Part shown: in pieces, positions 29,046-34,102 of the stretch
Layout: each line of letters begins with the position of its first letter
Numbering within the stretch: the first letter of the stretch is position 1
IMG/VR virus record: IMGVR_UViG_3300031697_000015
Coordinates: 1-34,102 of that record
From: a virus
DNA: 34,102 bases
Reading direction: 5' to 3' (one strand)
Position numbers and translations under genes: made by a program
The notes under the pieces: model-generated
Databases searched by the model: none
What the model was told of the DNA's origin: nothing
Seen by the model: only the letters and a program-made list of their open reading frames with translations

Positions 29046-30494
29046 TTAACTATTGCCTTCCGGCTTAGATTCGGAACCTTCGTACAAGAAGTCGACGCTA
29101 CGAATGTGAGGGTTCCCTTCAATAATAATTACCGGATCCATCGATCTTGTTGGTGGAGTACTTAGCACATCAAAACCCTGAGTTGTTCGACCCACCATAG
29201 TTGCCACATCTCCGTCGAAGGAAGCGGCCGCAGCAGCAAACTTTGTATCTCCATTACTATCGACATATCCAACCTTGATCGATTGACCGGAAGTAAGAGG
29301 TTCACAGTTAATCACCACTCCCCTAGCCCGGACTGGCCGGAAGAAGTACCGACTGTTGAAAGTGAGTGTTCGTGATCCTGTTGTGGCTGGGGCATTGATG
29401 TTTGAGATGAAATAGTTTGGTGCAGCTGAAGCATGAGTCTCAGTGAGAATCAAACTGTCTCCGGATGCAGATAGTATTCCGGCAAACGGTAGAGCCGCTG
29501 AGCTCATGTAGTTGTAAAACTTTCGAGAGAGAGATGGAATAAATGGTTTTCCGTATCGAACCAACGTACCTCCATCAGCAAAAAACATTGAGTCAGAGGT
29601 TGCTGTAATGTGGCACTTGAATACCTGGTTTGAAACCGGGTATACCGGCTCAGCTTGGGTGCCAGTCCAGAGCCCAACATAGTCATTGGTCCAGAGGTAC
29701 AAGGCATTTCGATACACATACATCGAGTTGACTCGGTAGTCCAGGAAGTATTGCTCATACCATGACTCAAGAAGCCCATCCCATGAGAACATTTGTGATA
29801 GTCCATGAACTGAGCCGGCAAGGTTTTTGTATGGTTCAGCCACGATGTACATCAGGCCATTGTATTCAGCCATAGCAGTAATGATATGATCCGGTGGAGC
29901 ATCCCATACCTGAGTTGATACGGTCGTACCATCTAGCTTATGCAGATACCGGCCATCAGCGATATACATGATTGATTCGTACACCAAAAGTGGGTGGGGG
30001 ATACCGACAGTCAGAGCCGACTGGCTCTTAGTCCCGGTCCAGAAAGTTGTATCTCGAGTAGCTAGGTCAGCTGAGTTTTTACAAATATCACTATCTGAAG
30101 TTGTATAGAAACTTCCGTCATACCAGACAGTATCTGTTACCCCAAGTGAATAGTTTCGAGTAGCATCATCGGTACCTACTTTTGTCATCCCTCCGGTTGC
30201 TTCGTTGACGCTGTAGAACGAAGCATCGTTACTAGCGTTTCCAAAGACACTGATGACGGCTGGATCAGATGCCCCGGAACCGATTCCCCAGGAGATAACT
30301 CCGGTAGTAGGAAGGCTCCCTGTTACAGCCGCTCCGAGTGCTGGTGCTTGAGAAAGAAGTCCTGGTTTTGAAAATGAATTAATACCAACAGTCGCAGCTA
30401 AAGCACCTCCTTCCGGGAAGTGGTCATAAGAGTTGTTTCCTCCGAGCCAATCCTTTTTGTCGACTCTAAAATTTGGAAGTGAATAGTTACTCAT
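29046..30494 (-). CDS. Beta-propeller-like tail/receptor-binding protein (482 aa)
   Basis: The middle has repeated motifs of about 40-50 residues with Trp/Tyr and Gly (AMAEYNGLMYIVAEP; MYVYRNALYLWTNDYVGLW; HPLLVYESIMYIADGRYL). This suggests beta-propeller blades. The N-terminus looks like a virion-attachment part (LPNFRVDKKDWLGG), and the C-terminal ~130 residues look like a jelly-roll domain. Such proteins occur in phage tails as receptor-binding or tail-tip parts. A search against propeller profiles was not possible. It overlaps no gene and lies 5 nt from the tail-tip gene. Confidence 0.55.
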   Translation of the reverse strand: MSNYSLPNFRVDKKDWLGGNNSYDHFPEGGALAATVGINSFSKPGLLSQAPALGAAVTGSLPTTGVISWGIGSGASDPAVISVFGNASNDASFYSVNEATGGMTKVGTDDATRNYSLGVTDTVWYDGSFYTTSDSDICKNSADLATRDTTFWTGTKSQSALTVGIPHPLLVYESIMYIADGRYLHKLDGTTVSTQVWDAPPDHIITAMAEYNGLMYIVAEPYKNLAGSVHGLSQMFSWDGLLESWYEQYFLDYRVNSMYVYRNALYLWTNDYVGLWTGTQAEPVYPVSNQVFKCHITATSDSMFFADGGTLVRYGKPFIPSLSRKFYNYMSSAALPFAGILSASGDSLILTETHASAAPNYFISNINAPATTGSRTLTFNSRYFFRPVRARGVVINCEPLTSGQSIKVGYVDSNGDTKFAAAAASFDGDVATMVGRTTQGFDVLSTPPTRSMDPVIIIEGNPHIRSVDFLYEGSESKPEGNS

Positions 30495-30500
30495 AAATTT

Positions 30501-30908
30501 TTAATTACGCTTTGTTAAGTGTTTGTCTAACAGCTGGACCAGCTCCTTAATACCGTTGTTATTTTCTTCAGTTTTTCTAAAGGCCACGAAACCATCTTGC
30601 TGGAACTTCAAATAAGTTTCATCTCGACCTTGAAGAATTTTTGCCAGAGTAGCATTTTCCCCTTTAAGGTTTGCAATAGCTTCAACATTTTGAAGATGGT
30701 GTAACTGAAGCTCTTTCATTTCAGTTCTCAAAGTGTCAACAGTCGCTTGAAGAATTTTTACCAAGTCTTTTGAGGCTTGGTCTTTTATTTTTTCAGTCGC
30801 TGAAAACTTTGATGAGTATGCTTGGATCACGGCAAAACCGACGGCGATAGCTCCTACGAACCATCCTCCGACTTCTCCCACCCACCCTGGTAATGTTGAT
30901 ATATCCAT
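30501..30908 (-). CDS. Membrane-anchored coiled-coil protein (135 aa)
   Basis: The N-terminus has one hydrophobic segment (about residues 13-29, GGWFVGAIAVGFAVIQA), followed by a long coiled coil (about 40-90, LVKILQATVDTLRTEMKEL). This single-helix plus coil layout resembles phage holin/antiholin or spanin-like proteins. It lies in the tail module, 6 nt from the propeller-like gene, so a virion or late membrane role is possible. No lipobox is seen. Confidence 0.5.
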   Translation of the reverse strand: MDISTLPGWVGEVGGWFVGAIAVGFAVIQAYSSKFSATEKIKDQASKDLVKILQATVDTLRTEMKELQLHHLQNVEAIANLKGENATLAKILQGRDETYLKFQQDGFVAFRKTEENNNGIKELVQLLDKHLTKRN

Positions 30909-30922
30909 AATAAATAATTTGT

Positions 30923-32482
30923 TTAAGATTTTTTAACTTTCGCTCGAGCACAGGTCATCATTTGAGCCAGTGCTTTCACTTGAGGAAAAATCTCCCCTTC
31001 TTTCATTTTTTTTATCAGCTTCTCATTAATCATGTATGTCTCATTGTCTTCAAAAGCCATGAACATTTTATTGTTATCCATTGCTTGCTTGAAGGCACAC
31101 ATGACTGAATCCGGATGAAGAATTGTCCCGGCTGGAAGAATAATTGTCCAAGTGCCGGTTCTATTTTCAACCGGGTCCCCTTCAAAACTAATTTCCTTTT
31201 TAGCTGCCGGATAGTTCAATCCTTCAATCGAAGCAATCGTCTGATTTGTTTGAGCTTCAGTGCTTGTTCCATCAATTATCAGTGTCATTTTGGGGACCTC
31301 ATAATACTTAGAGAAATCTCTCAAATATTCAGACTTGAAAGGAAGGTAGGCAAAACACTGATCGAAGTGTCGCTTTGAAGCGTTGTATTCACCTTTCTCC
31401 CACAGTGCCCAGTACATCATTTCATGAGGGACATTTTCGTAGTACGGCTGGTAGTTTGCATAGAAGTTATCTCCTTTAATTTGCATTGCTGCAGCTGTGT
31501 ATGAGAGAACGTGGTCAGCAGACTTTACCCTGTAGTAATATTCAGCAATTTTCATCAAAGGTTCTCGACGAGTTGGGTTAGTATCGAAGGCATCCACAAA
31601 AGAGTGTATTGCCTTCTGAGGGTTCCCCATAGACAAATAGCACTCTCCTATATGAATTTGTGACTGAGAACGCTCAGCGGGCCATTTCTGGAGAGCTACG
31701 TGCTGTTGCAGTACCTTGATAGCTGATTTATACCGTCCGGAGTACATAAGCTCCCGGCCAAAGTAGTGTAGGTTTCGGTCGTTAGTAGGATCTTCCATTA
31801 TCGACAGGGCTAATCCTTTGAGGTAGTGCTGACGATTCGTATCAGTATTTTGCCAGTGCTCAAGCTTAATCACACTTTCTTCCATGAATTTTCGATTACC
31901 TTTCAACATTTCTACATCAGGAGCTCGCTCTTCAGCAAGGACTTCATGAATGATTCCTACCCACTTGAGGTACTTCCGATTGTAAAACTTTGAGTGTGTG
32001 AATTTTATCAAATCACCACCTTCAGCATCATGACTGTAGACAAAATTATATTCAAACTGAGTTGCTCCAGCCAATATTTCTTCTTCAATTTTGTCTATAT
32101 CTAATTTTGTGTACGCCTCATCACAGTCTGGCATCGCTATCATGTCGTTAGCCGCAAGTGAAGCTGCAAAGTTACGTGCTGAAGAATAATCAAACAGTTG
32201 ATCTCCTGCTTTTACAATGTCACCTTCTCTGGCAGCAACGTAATCAATGTTAATTCTATCAGCTGCATCTTGGTCGATTGTCCTGGTGAATTTTGAACCA
32301 ACTTCCCGGACATTACATCCAAGGTCCCGGGCAACGTCAGCTGTGTCATCATTTGATCCTGTATCGAGAAGAATAATTTCACCTCCTCGAGTTTTAAATT
32401 CAGTAAGAGACTCCATCAGTCGAGGGAGAGTTTTACTTTCATTCTTTGCTATAAGTACTACTGAAAAATTTAATTTTTGCAT
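30923..32482 (-). CDS. Family 2 glycosyltransferase with TPR-like repeats (519 aa)
   Basis: The N-terminal GT2 domain has SVVLIAKNESKTL, EIILLDTGSNDDTADVA (the nucleotide-binding strand with Asp-x-Gly-Ser) and AMPDCDEAY (about 118-122), the DxD that holds the metal and nucleotide sugar. Residues about 210-400 contain repeated helical pairs like TPR (GRYKSAIKVLQQHVALQKW; GNPQKAIHSFVDAFDTNPT). The last ~115 residues look like a second, degenerate transferase-type domain. It may add sugars to virion fibres or to a host surface, possibly the lectin-like neighbour. Enzymes of this kind in a tail module are unusual, but TPR-GT2 forms are known in phages. Confidence 0.7.
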   Translation of the reverse strand: MQKLNFSVVLIAKNESKTLPRLMESLTEFKTRGGEIILLDTGSNDDTADVARDLGCNVREVGSKFTRTIDQDAADRINIDYVAAREGDIVKAGDQLFDYSSARNFAASLAANDMIAMPDCDEAYTKLDIDKIEEEILAGATQFEYNFVYSHDAEGGDLIKFTHSKFYNRKYLKWVGIIHEVLAEERAPDVEMLKGNRKFMEESVIKLEHWQNTDTNRQHYLKGLALSIMEDPTNDRNLHYFGRELMYSGRYKSAIKVLQQHVALQKWPAERSQSQIHIGECYLSMGNPQKAIHSFVDAFDTNPTRREPLMKIAEYYYRVKSADHVLSYTAAAMQIKGDNFYANYQPYYENVPHEMMYWALWEKGEYNASKRHFDQCFAYLPFKSEYLRDFSKYYEVPKMTLIIDGTSTEAQTNQTIASIEGLNYPAAKKEISFEGDPVENRTGTWTIILPAGTILHPDSVMCAFKQAMDNNKMFMAFEDNETYMINEKLIKKMKEGEIFPQVKALAQMMTCARAKVKKS

Positions 32483-32499
32483 GATATTTTTTTTATTTT

Positions 32500-33528
32500 T
32501 TATGCTTTTTCGATTAATGCGAACATTCCAAGTGAAGGTGTGAAGCTACCAACTGCTGCAATAGTCCAAAACCCTGCAACGTCTGACTGGTTATTGTATT
32601 CTGTGGTTATCCAATTAGCATTTACATTACTGTTTCTAATACGTGTTTCATCAATTGTAGCTGTCAGTTCTCGTGCCGAAATGTTACTCCCAATAAAAAA
32701 ATCAGTTCTGCCAAGCGCAACACCACTGTTGGTGTCAACAGATACCCCATTTTCATATAAAGTATAAGCACTGCCTGTAAATACTAGTGTTAAGTACGTT
32801 TGCCCATCTCCACGCAAGTCACTTCCTAATGCTACTTGCCCGTTTCCAGCAAACACTCTTTGTTGGTTTGTAGCTCCACCGAAACTTGTAAACGTATACC
32901 ACGCAAGCTCACCACCAGCAGCACCACCTCCTTGTAAAAATAAAGTATGGTTTTCTCCGTTTGAAATAGTAGCAGACGACGGTACATCTACCCATGTTGA
33001 AATAGTAAAAGATGTGGTTGGTACAACCTGTTCAGAGGTAGAGATGTAATCTCTGGTAAACACCTGAGCATCTCCAATTTGTCCACTAGTAGTTTCTATA
33101 GGGTTGTTGGCACTAGCTTTTGTTCCCGTAAAGGCACTGGCTGTACTGTCGCTTACACTAGAAGTAGTTGCATCCCCCATATGATATACAGCATTGTAGT
33201 CAGTCCACACAGCCTCACTCCCATATGTACTTCCTGCTGATGGCTCTGTACTAGCTCCGTCTACTGTAATATAGATAACTGTACTCGTGGTAAGTGACGA
33301 CACTTTAGTGTGCATCTCTCCAGTGTCAGTAGCGGTAGCACAAGTAACAACCTCACGAGCAAGCTCTGTAGATAAACCTGCGTCAGAAAATACACGAATG
33401 TCCCCACCGCCATTAGTAACGGTACTCCAAAACAATGCTGGCATTTCTGATAGGTCAACGTATGCTGGAAAGTTAGATAGTGTAGCCGCTACTTTCGCAG
33501 GTGTGACTGTAAGGGAAAATGTTGCCAT
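32500..33528 (-). CDS. DUF2341 plus LamG/concanavalin-like lectin protein (342 aa)
   Basis: Residues about 1-95 match a DUF2341-type beta domain (FPAYVDLSEMPALFWSTV; GGDIRVFSDAG; ELAREVV). From about 105 there is a LamG/lectin-like jelly roll (YHMGDATTSSVSDST; SFTISTWVDVPSSATI; YLTLVFTGSAYTLYENGVSV; DFFIGSNISARELTATIDE). Such proteins bind carbohydrate and are found as phage fibre or adhesin parts. The ending (GMFALIEKA) is short. It is located between the collagen-like fibre and the glycosyltransferase, suggesting a surface-glycan-binding part of the tail. Confidence 0.7.
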   Translation of the reverse strand: MATFSLTVTPAKVAATLSNFPAYVDLSEMPALFWSTVTNGGGDIRVFSDAGLSTELAREVVTCATATDTGEMHTKVSSLTTSTVIYITVDGASTEPSAGSTYGSEAVWTDYNAVYHMGDATTSSVSDSTASAFTGTKASANNPIETTSGQIGDAQVFTRDYISTSEQVVPTTSFTISTWVDVPSSATISNGENHTLFLQGGGAAGGELAWYTFTSFGGATNQQRVFAGNGQVALGSDLRGDGQTYLTLVFTGSAYTLYENGVSVDTNSGVALGRTDFFIGSNISARELTATIDETRIRNSNVNANWITTEYNNQSDVAGFWTIAAVGSFTPSLGMFALIEKA

Positions 33529-33552
33529 ATTATTGTGCTAATACTGCTAATA

Positions 33553-34102
33553 TTAGAATCCTTTATTAATTCCTATTAAGTCCCACTTTGAATCAGAATG
33601 ATGTCTTTGAAAAAGAAGGTAGTCTGTTTTGTTTGCATCTGTAGTAAGTGTAGGGGAAGGTAAGTCTGCACTGAATCGGTACTGAGAATCATAACCCAAT
33701 GTTCTACTCCCTGTACCATCTTGCCTTGCTCGAAGTTCCATTAGTTGCCCATCAACCGGAGAGCCTGTCGGATTACCCAATGTCCGGTTCCCACCTAGTG
33801 TAACTGTAAAAATATTTCCTGTCGAAGCATCTATTGCGATTGTTGATTCATCAGTCAGTGCTTCCACATCTCGGTTATTTGGACCGGTGTACCCTGTGTA
33901 CCCAGTGTACCCAGTGTACCCAGTAGGTCCAGTTACTGTAGAGTCAGCTCCCGCAGCTCCTTGATCTCCAGTCCATCCAGTGTACCCAGTAGGCCCAGTA
34001 GGCCCAGTTACTGTAGAGTCAGCTCCCGCAGCTCCTTGATCTCCAGTCCATCCAGTGTACCCAGTAGGTCCAGTTACTGTAGAGTCAGCTCCCGCAGCTC
34101 CT
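33553..34102 (-). CDS. Collagen-like tail fibre, C-terminal part (runs off the right edge)
   Basis: From base 34102 the frame reads Gly-x-y triplets: [19 protein letters not shown] repeats, then [14 protein letters not shown], then a beta-rich C-terminal domain ([51 protein letters not shown]). About 182 residues are visible; the N-terminus is outside. A GTG at 33867 in this frame is an internal codon, not the start. Collagen-like stalks with a trimeric beta tip are common in phage fibres. It is the most upstream gene of the late strand in the window. Confidence 0.75.
   Translation of the reverse strand, partial: GAAGADSTVTGPTGYTGWTGDQGAAGADSTVTGPTGPTGYTGWTGDQGAAGADSTVTGPTGYTGYTGYTGYTGPNNRDVEALTDESTIAIDASTGNIFTVTLGGNRTLGNPTGSPVDGQLMELRARQDGTGSRTLGYDSQYRFSADLPSPTLTTDANKTDYLLFQRHHSDSKWDLIGINKGF
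33890..34102 (-). repeat. Tandem repeats coding the Gly-x-y stalk
   Basis: A 66-bp unit (coding [22 protein letters not shown] in two parts) is present about three times, one copy with an extra 9 bp coding GPT. A 9-bp GYT repeat precedes the tip domain. It runs past the window end. Confidence 0.85.

Noticed and set aside
1-34102. Stop-codon recoding
   Set aside because: TGA, TAA and TAG all end genes in several tight overlaps (ATGA junctions), so standard decoding fits.

Overview
The window is most likely part of a tailed double-stranded DNA phage (Caudoviricetes) genome, or of a prophage-like contig. The basis is a small terminase subunit beside the start of a large terminase subunit, a replication and recombination module, a tail/virion module and a lysis pair. 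No integrase, rRNA operon or bacterial housekeeping block is visible. TGA, TAA and TAG all act as stops, so no recoding is seen. Almost every gene lacks a Shine-Dalgarno (SD) sequence; starts are preceded by A/T-rich leaders, or lie 6-7 nt after a -10 box, which predicts leaderless mRNAs. A secreted 3D-domain protein of a type common in Patescibacteria/CPR and Gram-positive genomes, plus the SD-poor starts, would fit a Patescibacteria-like host. That host assignment is inference only.

Layout. (1) 1-1155, minus strand: N-terminus of the large terminase and the small terminase. (2) About 1200-2220: intergenic region with inverted and direct repeats around an AT-rich core (origin-like), ending in a strong promoter. 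(3) 2275-5696, plus strand: small early genes, a beta-clamp-like protein, membrane peptides, zinc-ribbon proteins, an HNH nuclease and a secreted 3D-domain protein, closed by an intrinsic terminator. (4) 5688-9439: promoter, a tRNA-like structured RNA, a primase-D5 helicase and two unknown genes. (5) 9440-14834: accessory and replication genes (basic DNA-binding protein, Acb2/Tad1-like anti-defence protein, Cys-His-Asp protein, SF2 helicase, winged-helix regulator, SSB-like protein), separated by several strongly folded non-coding stretches. (6) 14836-18686: RecE/Cas4-like nuclease, DnaQ-like exonuclease, peptide-deformylase-like protein, zinc proteins, RuvC-like resolvase. (7) 18689-19888: a methyltransferase cassette, an HNH remnant and an internally deleted C5-methyltransferase. 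(8) A bidirectional terminator at 19912-19937. (9) 19944-34102, minus strand: holin-like protein, amidase, a 1608-residue polyvalent virion protein, tail proteins, a glycosyltransferase, a lectin-like protein and a collagen-like fibre running off the window.

The plus-strand block would be the early/replication transcription unit. The minus-strand block would be the late unit, which in a circular or permuted genome would continue through the terminase at the left edge. The most unusual features are a shared promoter pattern (TTGAC, then TGAC 11 bp on, then a -10 box) that often feeds leaderless genes; a set of long-stem intergenic RNAs, several with tRNA T-arm-like motifs; and a 13-nt perfect complement to the 16S rRNA 3' tail placed just before a terminator in a genome that barely uses SD sequences.
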